Origin: Bacteroidaceae bacterium
GTDB lineage: Bacteria; Bacteroidota; Bacteroidia; Bacteroidales; Bacteroidaceae
Assembly (NCBI GenBank): GCA_021443405.1
Contig: JABUUA010000041.1
Coordinates: forward strand, 6,140 to 18,280
Direction: 5' to 3'
DNA length: 12,141 nucleotides
The translations under genes were made by a program, and so were the position numbers. Positions 5,899 to 12,141 of this stretch are shown here, piece after piece. Under the pieces are notes generated by a model. It ran no database searches. It was not told the origin of the DNA and saw only the letters and a program-made list of their open reading frames with translations. Within the stretch, counting starts at the first letter, position 1. Every line of letters starts with the position of its first letter.

Positions 5899-7212
5899 AT
5901 GACAGACAATCAAACGAACCATACGGCCCCGAAGCAGGGAGAAATCATCCTTCTGTTAGGCAGTGGCGGCCGCGAACATGCGCTGGCTTGGAAGATAGCG
6001 CAGAGCCCCAAACTGGAGAAACTCTACATCGCTCCGGGTAATGCCGGAACCAGTAATGCGGGCGAGAACGTGGCCATGAAGGCCGACGACTTCGCTGCCA
6101 TCCGCGAGTTTGTGCTCACGAAAGGCGTGACCATGGTGGTCGTGGGCCCCGAAGACCCTCTCGTCAAGGGCATTTATGACTATTTCAAGGCCGACGAAGC
6201 GCTGAAGAACATTCCCGTCATCGGTCCCTCGAAGCAGGGAGCCGTGCTCGAAGGTTCGAAGGATTTTGCCAAAGGATTCATGCAGCGCCACCAAATCCCC
6301 ACGGCGGCTTATCGCACTTTCGACGGAACCAGTGTGGAAGAGGGCTGTCAGTTCCTCACCACGCTCAAGGCGCCTTACGTGCTGAAGGCCGACGGACTCT
6401 GCGCCGGAAAGGGAGTGCTCATCCTTCCCACGCTGGAGGAGGCGCAGCGAGAACTGCGCGAGATGCTCGGCGGCATGTTTGGCAACGCCAGTTCTCAGGT
6501 GGTGATTGAGGAGTTTCTCAGCGGCATCGAGTGCTCCGTGTTCGTTCTCACCGACGGCAAGAACTATAAGATTCTTCCCGAGGCCAAGGACTACAAGCGC
6601 ATTGGAGAAGGCGACACCGGTCTCAACACCGGCGGCATGGGCAGTGTGAGCCCCGTTCCCTTCGCCACCAAGGAGTGGATGAAGAAGGTGGAGGACCGCA
6701 TCATTCGTCCCACGGTGGAGGGTCTCGCCACCGAAAACATTGATTACAAAGGTTTCATCTTCTTCGGACTCATCAACGTGGACGGCGACCCCATGGTCAT
6801 CGAGTACAATGTCCGCATGGGCGATCCCGAGACGGAGAGCGTGATGCTCCGCCTCAAGAGCGACATCGTGGACTTGTTCCAAGGCGTGGCCACGCAGACG
6901 CTCGACCAGAAAGCCCTCGAGTTCGACTCGCGCAGCGCCGTATGTGTGATGCTCGTGAGCGGCGGCTATCCCGGCAGTTACCGAAAGGGCTTGCCCATGA
7001 CGGGCATCGACGCGGTGGAGGGCAGCATCGTCTTCCATGCCGGCACAGCGCTCAACGCCGAGGGACAGATCGTGACAAATGGCGGTCGCGTCATCGCCGT
7101 GAGCAGCTACGGAGCCAACAAAGCCGAGGCGCTCGCCAAGAGTTTCCAAGAGGCGCAGAAGATTGAGTTTGAAGGAAAATACTTCCGTTCCGACATCGGC
7201 GCCGACCTCTAA
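5899..7212 (+). CDS. purD: Phosphoribosylamine-glycine ligase (GAR synthetase)
   Basis: PurD joins glycine to 5-phosphoribosylamine using ATP, the second step of de novo purine synthesis, in the cytoplasm. The 437-residue protein shows the family blocks in order: LLGSGGREHAL (19-29), PGNAGT, VVGPEDPLVKGI, GPSKQGAVLEGSKDFAKGFM, and the ATP-grasp segments VLKADGLCAGKGV, VVIEEFLSGIECSVF, EAKDYKRIGEGDTGLNTGGMG and YNVRMGDPETE. No key block is missing. The N-terminus has about 14 extra polar residues before the usual start, but no later in-frame start is available before the Gly-rich motif, so 5899 is kept. A/T-rich sequence precedes it, typical of Bacteroidetes start regions. It sits inside the operon rather than with other pur genes, which is common in this phylum. 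Confidence 0.97.
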   Translation: MTDNQTNHTAPKQGEIILLLGSGGREHALAWKIAQSPKLEKLYIAPGNAGTSNAGENVAMKADDFAAIREFVLTKGVTMVVVGPEDPLVKGIYDYFKADEALKNIPVIGPSKQGAVLEGSKDFAKGFMQRHQIPTAAYRTFDGTSVEEGCQFLTTLKAPYVLKADGLCAGKGVLILPTLEEAQRELREMLGGMFGNASSQVVIEEFLSGIECSVFVLTDGKNYKILPEAKDYKRIGEGDTGLNTGGMGSVSPVPFATKEWMKKVEDRIIRPTVEGLATENIDYKGFIFFGLINVDGDPMVIEYNVRMGDPETESVMLRLKSDIVDLFQGVATQTLDQKALEFDSRSAVCVMLVSGGYPGSYRKGLPMTGIDAVEGSIVFHAGTALNAEGQIVTNGGRVIAVSSYGANKAEALAKSFQEAQKIEFEGKYFRSDIGADL

Positions 7213-7231
7213 GCCGCCGACAAACTGAACA

Positions 7232-8206
7232 ATGCGTAGAGCGAAACTGCAGAACCACATCAGCACCAGCCGCCTGACACTGCCGCTGGTCGTGCTGACG
7301 ACGCTGGCCTTATGGTGGTGGCCCACGGGCTATTACACGCAGGAGGGCCTCGTGGCGCTGCTGTTGTGCGCCTGCACCACCTATGTCATCCTGGAGACCA
7401 ACAACTCGAACTTGCTCATCCGAGTGCGTTCGCGTGCTGTGTCGTCGGTATGGCTCGTCACCATCGGCGCTATAGGCTGGCTCCATGTGTTCAGTCCCTC
7501 GCTGGTGGCCACCTTGTGTGTAGCGATGAGTTTCTACGTCTTCTTCCCGGCTTATCAGCATCCGCAGCCCGTGGTGGAGGTATTCCACACCTTCCTGCTG
7601 CTGGCCGTCGCCTGTCTTTGTCTGCCGCAGACGCTCTTCGTCGTTCCTTTCTACTATTGGCACTTGGCGGTCTTCTTGCGCGCTTTCACCTTCCGCAGTT
7701 TCCTGGCCGGACTGATGGGTTTCCTCTTGCCCGCCCTCTTCGTGGGTTGCTACTGCCTGTTGCGCGAGGACCCCACCTTCCTCTTGGCGTGGTGGGACCA
7801 GTGGAACACGCTTGTGCCCATCGCTCCGCAGAACTATCAGCAATGGGCGCTGCCCGAACTGCTGACCCTTTGTTTCTGCGCCGTCGTGGTGGTGTGGTGC
7901 TTGCTGATGTACTTCACCCATCGCTACGACGACAAGATAAGGACGCGCATGCTCTACTATATATATATATTTCAGACCGTGGTCCTGCTGGCCGTCATGG
8001 TTTTGCAGCCGCAGTATGCACTGGAGTTGCTGCCTATGATGCTGGTGTGTGCCACCCCCGTGGTGGCGCATTACTTCACGCTCACCACCACGTGGGTCTG
8101 CACCGTCATCTTCCTCCTTGCCTTCCTGGGTCTGCTCGTTGTGGCCTTGGTGACCATGGCGCCGGAGGAAATCAGTTCGAAAATAATTAATATCCTAATA
8201 AAATGA
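7232..8206 (+). CDS. Polytopic membrane protein, function unknown
   Basis: The 324-residue protein has a short basic N-terminus (MRRAKLQNH) and about ten hydrophobic segments, including 17-31, 35-52, 70-87, 89-106, 122-145, 155-175, 207-226, 245-262, 265-283 and 288-309. It is therefore an integral inner-membrane protein. I recognise no catalytic motif. Between segments 6 and 7 a loop with Trp-rich DQWNTLVPIAPQNYQQW is probably periplasmic. Its stop codon overlaps the start of the DUF2723 gene (ATGA at 8203-8206), suggesting translational coupling and perhaps a shared role. A 13-nt alternating TA run at 7958-7970 (encoding YIYI) interrupts an otherwise GC-rich gene. It starts 19 nt after purD. 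The gene is well supported as coding by its hydrophobic periodicity and codon use; its function is not inferable. Confidence 0.82.
   Translation: MRRAKLQNHISTSRLTLPLVVLTTLALWWWPTGYYTQEGLVALLLCACTTYVILETNNSNLLIRVRSRAVSSVWLVTIGAIGWLHVFSPSLVATLCVAMSFYVFFPAYQHPQPVVEVFHTFLLLAVACLCLPQTLFVVPFYYWHLAVFLRAFTFRSFLAGLMGFLLPALFVGCYCLLREDPTFLLAWWDQWNTLVPIAPQNYQQWALPELLTLCFCAVVVVWCLLMYFTHRYDDKIRTRMLYYIYIFQTVVLLAVMVLQPQYALELLPMMLVCATPVVAHYFTLTTTWVCTVIFLLAFLGLLVVALVTMAPEEISSKIINILIK
7958..7970 (+). repeat. TA dinucleotide run inside a coding sequence
   Basis: Thirteen alternating T/A bases encode Tyr-Ile-Tyr-Ile near codon 243-247 of the unknown membrane protein. Gain or loss of one TA unit would shift the frame and remove the last membrane segments, and could also uncouple translation of the DUF2723 gene. 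Confidence 0.85.
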
Positions 8207-11200
8207 AACAGTTCAGACTTGTTGACAACATCATCGGTTGGCTGACATTTGCTGTGGCGGCATGGGTGTATTGCAGCACCGTCGAGCCCACAGCCAGTTT
8301 CTGGGACTGCCCTGAGTTCATCACCACCGCCTTTAAGTTGGAGGTGGGTCATCCCCCAGGCGCACCCTTCTTCATGCTCACGGGCAACTTGTTCACCCAG
8401 TTGACCAACGACCCCACCAAGGTGGCTTATATGGTCAATATCATGTCGGCGCTCTTCAGCGCTCTGTGCATCTTGTTCCTTTTCTGGAGCATCACGCACT
8501 TGGCGCGCAAGTTGCTCGGCACGGGCGGCGAGGTGACGACCCTCGGACAACTGGTTGCCGTGGAGGCAAGCGGCTTGGTGGGCGCTCTCATCTACACTTT
8601 CTCCGACACCTTCTGGTTCTCAGCCGTCGAGGGTGAGGTCTATGCCTATTCGAGCTTGTTCACCGCAGTGGTGTTCTGGCTCATCCTCAAGTGGGAGGAC
8701 CAGGCCGACGACCCGCGCAGCGACCGCTGGCTCATTCTCATCGCCTATCTCACGGGCCTGAGCATCGGTGTGCACTTGCTCAACCTGCTCTGCCTGCCCG
8801 CCATCGTACTGGTGTTCTACTACCGTAAGTTCAAGAATGCCAACCTCAAAGGCAGTCTCGTTGCCCTTGTGCTCTCGTTTGTGCTCGTGGCTGCAGTGCT
8901 CTACGGCATTGTGCCCGGCATCGTGAAGGTGGGCGGATGGTTCGAGCTTTTCGCCGTCAACACGCTCTCGCTGCCCTTCAACACGGGTCTCATCGTCTAT
9001 ATCCTCTTGCTCATTGCTTCGGTGTTGTGGGCCTTGTGGGAGACGCATCGCGAGGAGGAGAACCGCCGGCGGATGACCGCGAGCTACTGCCTGAGTGTGG
9101 GCATGCTCGGCATTCCTTTCTACGGTCATGGCGCCATGAGCCTTGTCATCGGCGCGGTGGTGCTTGCCCTGTTGGTGTGGGCGCTCAACTACAAGCACAC
9201 GGTGGTGGCCGACCTCAAGCAGGTGAAGAAATATCTGGTGAGCTCGCGCATCATGAACACCTCGCTGCTCTGCATGCTCCTCATCATGGTGGGCTACAGC
9301 AGTTATGCCGTGATTGTCATTCGCTCGTCGGCCAACACGCCCATGGACCAGAACTCGCCCGAGGACATTTTCACGCTGGGCTCTTACCTCAGTCGTGAGC
9401 AGTACGGCGACCGTCCGCTCTTGTGGGGCGAGTCGTACAACTCGCAGGTGAAGATGGAACAAAAGGGAGAATACTTGGTTCCCGTAAGCACGCAGGGCGC
9501 TCCCATCTATCAGCGCAAGGAGAAAGCCAGCGCCGACGAGCCCGACCGTTACGAGATTCAGCGCTACGACCTTAACTACGTCTATGCGCAGAACATGTTC
9601 TTCCCCCGCATGTACAGCGACCGTCACCGCCAGGCCTACGAGGACTGGATGGGCGGCGTCGAGGGCAGACAGGTTCCTTACGAGTACAACGGCCGCACCA
9701 TGATGGTGAAGATGCCCACCATGCTGGAGAATCTTCGCTTCTTCGTCTCTTACCAGATTAACTTCATGTACTGGCGTTACTTCATGTGGAACTTTGCCGG
9801 TCGGCAGAACGACATCCAAGGAAATGGCGAGCGCGAGCACGGCAACTGGATTACGGGCATCTCGTGGTTCGACAATCTCCGCCTGGGCGACCAGAGCGTG
9901 CTGCCCACTGAACTGCGCGAGAACAAGGGACACAACGTTTTCTACTGCCTGCCGCTGCTGCTCGGTCTCATCGGTCTCTTCTGGCAGTTGTACAAGAATA
10001 ATGTTTCCGTCGGCGACGGCGTGAAGCAGTTTTGGGTGGTCTTCTTCCTGTTCTTCATGACGGGTCTGGCCATTGTCGTCTATCTCAATCAGACCCCGCA
10101 GCAGCCGCGTGAGCGCGACTACGCTTACGCCGGCTCGTTCTACGCCTTTGCCATCTGGTGTGGTCTGGGCGTGGCCGCCATTGCCGACTGGCTCAAGCAG
10201 TGCTTCAAGGGCCGCGAAGTGCCGGCCGCCCTGCTGGCGTCGCTCTGTCTGATTGTGCCTGTGCAGATGGCTTCGCAGACGTGGGACGACCACGACCGCT
10301 CGGGTCGCTACACTTGTCGCGACTTCGGTCAGAACTACCTGCAGTCGTTGCCCGACGAAGGCGCCCCCATCATCTTCACCAACGGCGACAACGACACCTT
10401 CCCGCTCTGGTATGCCCAGGAGACCGAAGGTTTCCGCACCGACGCCCGTGTCTGCAACCTCTCTTATTTGCAGACCGACTGGTACATCGACCAGATGAAG
10501 CGTCCCGCCTACGACTCACCCGCCGTGCCTATTACATGGAAGCGCATCCAGTACGTGGCCGGAACGCGTGAGGGCATTGCCGTGCAGCCCGACCTCTTGC
10601 AGATGGCCATGGACTATTACAAGGACGACCCAGCCGCCATGCGCGATATGCTGGGCGACAACCCTTATGAACTGCGCAACATCATCGACAAGTGGATGCT
10701 CAACGACCGCAAGGAATTGCAAGTCATCCCCACCGACTCCATTGTCATCACCGTCGATAAGGAGGCCGTGCGCCGCAGCGGCATGATGATTGCCGGCGAT
10801 TCCATCCCCGACCGCATGACCATCTCGCTGAAAGGGCGCCGCACCGTCTATAAGAGCGAGCTCATGATGCTGGAGATGCTCGCCACCTGCAACTGGGAGC
10901 GCCCGCTCTACGTCGCCTGCACAGTGGGCGAGAGCAACTACGGAAGTCTCGGCGCCAACTTCGTGCAGGAGGGTCTGGCCAACCGCATCACGCCCTTCGA
11001 CACCCGCAAGAGCGGCAAGACTATCGACTCGGAGCGCATGTACGACAATCTCATGAATCGCTTTAAGTTCGGCAACCTCAGCGACAGCACCATCTATCTC
11101 GACGAGACTGTTCAGCGCATGTGCTGGACTCACCGCCGTCTGTTTGCCCAGCTCGGCACGCAGCTTGTGCGCGAGGGCAAGACGGACAAGGCGAAGATGC

Positions 11201-11718
11201 TGCTCGACAAGTGCGACAAGGAGATTCCCGCCGCCACCGTCCGCTACAGTTATCAGAGCGGTTCGCTGGACCTCGCCCGCATCTACGCCATTCTCCACGA
11301 CAAGAAGAAGTGTGAGGAGATTTGCGACGCCGTGGCCAACAACGCTTGCGAATACCTGCGGTGGTACACGACGCAAAGTCCCGACCCTGACAACGTGGCC
11401 TATTACGGTTACCAGCTCCGCCAATGCGTTGAGTTGCTCGGCGCCATCGAGTCGCCCAAGGCTGAAGCTTTCGCCCGCCAGTATTATAGCTACTGTGCGC
11501 CGCAGATGCAGAACATGCAGACCCGGCCCTTCCAGCCTCAGGGCGGCGAACAGCCTTACGGAACCGGTCAGGTGTTCCAGGGAACCGGGGCCCAGCAGCC
11601 CTATCAGCCCGTGTTCGGCAGCAACGCCGGCACCGGCGCTTACCCCGGCGTTCCCCAGACCCAGAACATGACCACGGACAATCACGGGGTTCCCGGATTC
11701 CTGCACAGGAAAAAGTGA
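8203..11718 (+). CDS. DUF2723 / TMEM260-like membrane glycosyltransferase candidate
   Basis: The first 1,102 residues match the DUF2723 family, large membrane proteins widespread in Bacteroidetes. The animal homologue TMEM260 is a protein O-mannosyltransferase, so a lipid-sugar-dependent GT-C glycosyltransferase is the best guess. Near the N-terminus is the hallmark EPTASFWDCPEF with Asp35 and Glu38, followed by GHPPGAPFF (49-57), placed as in GT-C active-site loops. About ten membrane segments run to residue 390, with more at about 580-692, around the motif RERDYAYAGSFYAFAIW. The rest to about 1,100 is a soluble domain, presumably periplasmic. The gene starts inside the previous stop (ATGA). 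Oddly, residues from about 1,103 to 1,171 form a Gln/Pro/Gly/Tyr-rich tail with different codon choice (CGG, AGG, GGG) unlike the family. I think this tail comes from another genome through a chimeric join, so the true 3' end is probably missing. Confidence 0.85.
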   Translation: MKQFRLVDNIIGWLTFAVAAWVYCSTVEPTASFWDCPEFITTAFKLEVGHPPGAPFFMLTGNLFTQLTNDPTKVAYMVNIMSALFSALCILFLFWSITHLARKLLGTGGEVTTLGQLVAVEASGLVGALIYTFSDTFWFSAVEGEVYAYSSLFTAVVFWLILKWEDQADDPRSDRWLILIAYLTGLSIGVHLLNLLCLPAIVLVFYYRKFKNANLKGSLVALVLSFVLVAAVLYGIVPGIVKVGGWFELFAVNTLSLPFNTGLIVYILLLIASVLWALWETHREEENRRRMTASYCLSVGMLGIPFYGHGAMSLVIGAVVLALLVWALNYKHTVVADLKQVKKYLVSSRIMNTSLLCMLLIMVGYSSYAVIVIRSSANTPMDQNSPEDIFTLGSYLSREQYGDRPLLWGESYNSQVKMEQKGEYLVPVSTQGAPIYQRKEKASADEPDRYEIQRYDLNYVYAQNMFFPRMYSDRHRQAYEDWMGGVEGRQVPYEYNGRTMMVKMPTMLENLRFFVSYQINFMYWRYFMWNFAGRQNDIQGNGEREHGNWITGISWFDNLRLGDQSVLPTELRENKGHNVFYCLPLLLGLIGLFWQLYKNNVSVGDGVKQFWVVFFLFFMTGLAIVVYLNQTPQQPRERDYAYAGSFYAFAIWCGLGVAAIADWLKQCFKGREVPAALLASLCLIVPVQMASQTWDDHDRSGRYTCRDFGQNYLQSLPDEGAPIIFTNGDNDTFPLWYAQETEGFRTDARVCNLSYLQTDWYIDQMKRPAYDSPAVPITWKRIQYVAGTREGIAVQPDLLQMAMDYYKDDPAAMRDMLGDNPYELRNIIDKWMLNDRKELQVIPTDSIVITVDKEAVRRSGMMIAGDSIPDRMTISLKGRRTVYKSELMMLEMLATCNWERPLYVACTVGESNYGSLGANFVQEGLANRITPFDTRKSGKTIDSERMYDNLMNRFKFGNLSDSTIYLDETVQRMCWTHRRLFAQLGTQLVREGKTDKAKMLLDKCDKEIPAATVRYSYQSGSLDLARIYAILHDKKKCEEICDAVANNACEYLRWYTTQSPDPDNVAYYGYQLRQCVELLGAIESPKAEAFARQYYSYCAPQMQNMQTRPFQPQGGEQPYGTGQVFQGTGAQQPYQPVFGSNAGTGAYPGVPQTQNMTTDNHGVPGFLHRKK
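11500..11530. other. Probable chimeric join (Bacteroidales to Firmicutes-like)
   Basis: Up to about residue 1,101 the DUF2723 protein and its CGC-rich arginine codons fit the rest of the window. From about 11,507 the protein turns into a low-complexity Q/P/G/Y tail, and after 11,718 the DNA shows Gram-positive signals only. A local repeat, ATGCAG at 11506-11511 and 11515-11520, sits at the transition. The exact breakpoint cannot be fixed from one sequence. Confidence 0.5.
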
Positions 11719-11742
11719 TTCCGGATGGTCTTGAATCCGGAA
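11719..11742 (+). repeat. 8-bp inverted repeat just after the stop codon
   Basis: TTCCGGAT and ATCCGGAA flank an 8-nt loop directly after the TGA at 11716-11718. No T-tract follows, so it is not a complete intrinsic terminator. A 14-bp palindrome GAAAGGATCCTTTC follows at 11755-11768. Both lie upstream of the real terminator at 11801. Confidence 0.6.
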
Positions 11743-11800
11743 AGATCTGTTTCCGAAAGGATCCTTTCCTGAAGGTTTTGTGAAGACAGGACAAAGTTTT

Positions 11801-11830
11801 CCGGCAGAGTTGAACTCTGCCGGTTTTTTT
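11801..11830 (+). terminator. Rho-independent terminator, 11-bp perfect stem and T7
   Basis: CCGGCAGAGTT, one G, then AACTCTGCCGG form a perfect inverted repeat (11801-11823) followed by seven T (11824-11830). This is a strong intrinsic terminator in the Firmicutes style. It would end transcription of whatever gene supplied the tail ending at 11718. The central bases also serve as a -35 element for the next promoter. Confidence 0.92.
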
Positions 11831-11838
11831 CATATAAT
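11810..11838 (+). promoter_or_regulatory. Sigma-A/sigma-70 promoter overlapping the terminator
   Basis: TTGAAC at 11810-11815 is followed by 17 bp and TATAAT at 11833-11838. The -10 is a perfect consensus and the -35 lies in the terminator loop. This promoter type is not the Bacteroidetes TTTG/TAnnTTTG class used elsewhere in the window. A start near 11845 would leave about 30 nt before the ATG. Confidence 0.75.
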
Positions 11839-11862
11839 ATACAGACACAGGTTTTTATGTTT

Positions 11863-11870
11863 AAGGAGGA
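11863..11870 (+). promoter_or_regulatory. Strong Shine-Dalgarno site (AAGGAGGA)
   Basis: AAGGAGGA is a near-perfect anti-16S complement with 6 nt between GGAGG and the ATG at 11876, fixing that start. Bacteroidales genes, including those in this window, generally lack such sites. Confidence 0.9.
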
Positions 11871-11875
11871 AAGAG

Positions 11876-12141
11876 ATGAAACGAGTATTCGCGTTGCTGC
11901 TGGCGGCGATCCTGTTGTATGGTTCTGTCGCCGCCGGGGAAACCATGAAGGCCCCCGATTATACCATGGAGGGGCTGGATACCTGGGGAAGCATGCGGGA
12001 TTGGGATAACAATCTGTTTTTTCAGCGGATGGAAGAGAAGACCGGGATCCGCTTTCAGTTCAGTCAGTATACCGATGCCTCCGAATGGACCCGGCGCAAA
12101 GAGGCGCTTTCTTCGTCGCCACCGCTAAATTCAAGTGCATC
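11876..12141 (+). CDS. ABC-transporter solute-binding protein, N-terminal fragment
   Basis: The frame is open to the window end (88 codons seen). Residues 1-20 form a signal peptide (MKRVFALLLAAILLYGSVAA), without the lipobox cysteine usual for Gram-positive binding proteins. The mature start, with LDTWGSMRDWDNNLFFQRME and EKTGIRFQF, resembles family-1 extracellular sugar/oligosaccharide-binding proteins of Clostridia, which capture a substrate for an ABC importer. The segment EWTRRKEALSS should lead into a LPDVLF-like motif, but instead reads SPPLNSSA. Bases 12,110-12,141 may therefore contain errors or a second join. The substrate cannot be told. The promoter, terminator and ribosome binding site around it are Gram-positive in type. 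Confidence 0.7.
   Translation, partial: MKRVFALLLAAILLYGSVAAGETMKAPDYTMEGLDTWGSMRDWDNNLFFQRMEEKTGIRFQFSQYTDASEWTRRKEALSSSPPLNSSA

Noticed and set aside
3703..5922. 739-codon minus-strand ORF opposite the S9 peptidase
   Set aside because: The plus strand has a full signal peptide and Ser/Asp/His triad; the antisense protein is His/Val/Gly-rich with no recognisable domain.
5956..7326. 456-codon minus-strand ORF opposite purD
   Set aside because: PurD motifs are complete on the plus strand; the antisense frame is a codon-bias shadow.
8620..10293. 557-codon minus-strand ORF, and another at 10516-11706
   Set aside because: Both mirror the DUF2723 gene and show the same His/Val/Glu-rich shadow composition.
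11078..11848. 256-codon minus-strand ORF crossing the suspected join
   Set aside because: Arg/Ser/Cys-rich nonsense composition, and it runs through the terminator and promoter of the next unit.

Overview
The first ~11.5 kb reads as one stretch of a GC-rich Bacteroidales chromosome, probably Prevotellaceae. The reasons are: promoter elements of the Bacteroidetes type (TTTG-N19-TAnnTTTG) with no Shine-Dalgarno sequences; a BspA-like leucine-rich-repeat lipoprotein with an acidic stretch after the lipid-attached cysteine; an RlmL-type methyltransferase with an RGG/RDGDRR tail; and a DUF2723 membrane protein. The last ~0.6 kb looks like a different organism, a Firmicutes-like one. It has a perfect intrinsic terminator with a T7 tract, a consensus sigma-A promoter, a strong AAGGAGGA ribosome binding site and the start of an ABC-transporter solute-binding protein. 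The simplest reading is a chimeric (metagenomic) assembly joined near 11,500-11,530, inside the 3' end of the DUF2723 gene. Horizontal transfer is the less likely alternative.

Layout. 1-62: window edge with an 18-bp perfect palindrome. 63-~626 (minus): a NADAR-family reading frame with an in-frame TAG and no ordinary start codon, probably a pseudogene; a 43-codon ORF overlaps its front end out of frame. 715-1761 (minus): surface LRR lipoprotein, preceded by a leader with an 18-codon upstream ORF and a hairpin. 1762-2108: divergent intergenic region with an array of about six degenerate 22-bp repeats, two inverted repeats and the plus-strand promoter. 2109-11718 (plus): a tight gene run of RlmL-like rRNA methyltransferase, DPP IV-like S9 peptidase, purD, a polytopic membrane protein of unknown function, and DUF2723/TMEM260-like membrane protein. 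Junctions are 11-nt overlap, 30-nt gap, 19-nt gap and 4-nt overlap, consistent with one operon driven from the promoter at 2059-2089. 11719-12141: the foreign-looking end.

Functionally the run mixes housekeeping genes (rRNA methylation, purine synthesis), periplasmic peptide catabolism (proline-specific dipeptidyl peptidase) and an envelope pair. The unknown membrane protein and the DUF2723 protein share an ATGA stop/start, so they are probably made together. Since the animal DUF2723 homologue TMEM260 is a protein O-mannosyltransferase, this pair may belong to envelope protein glycosylation (inference). I see no CRISPR array, defence cluster, tRNA, rRNA or insertion sequence.
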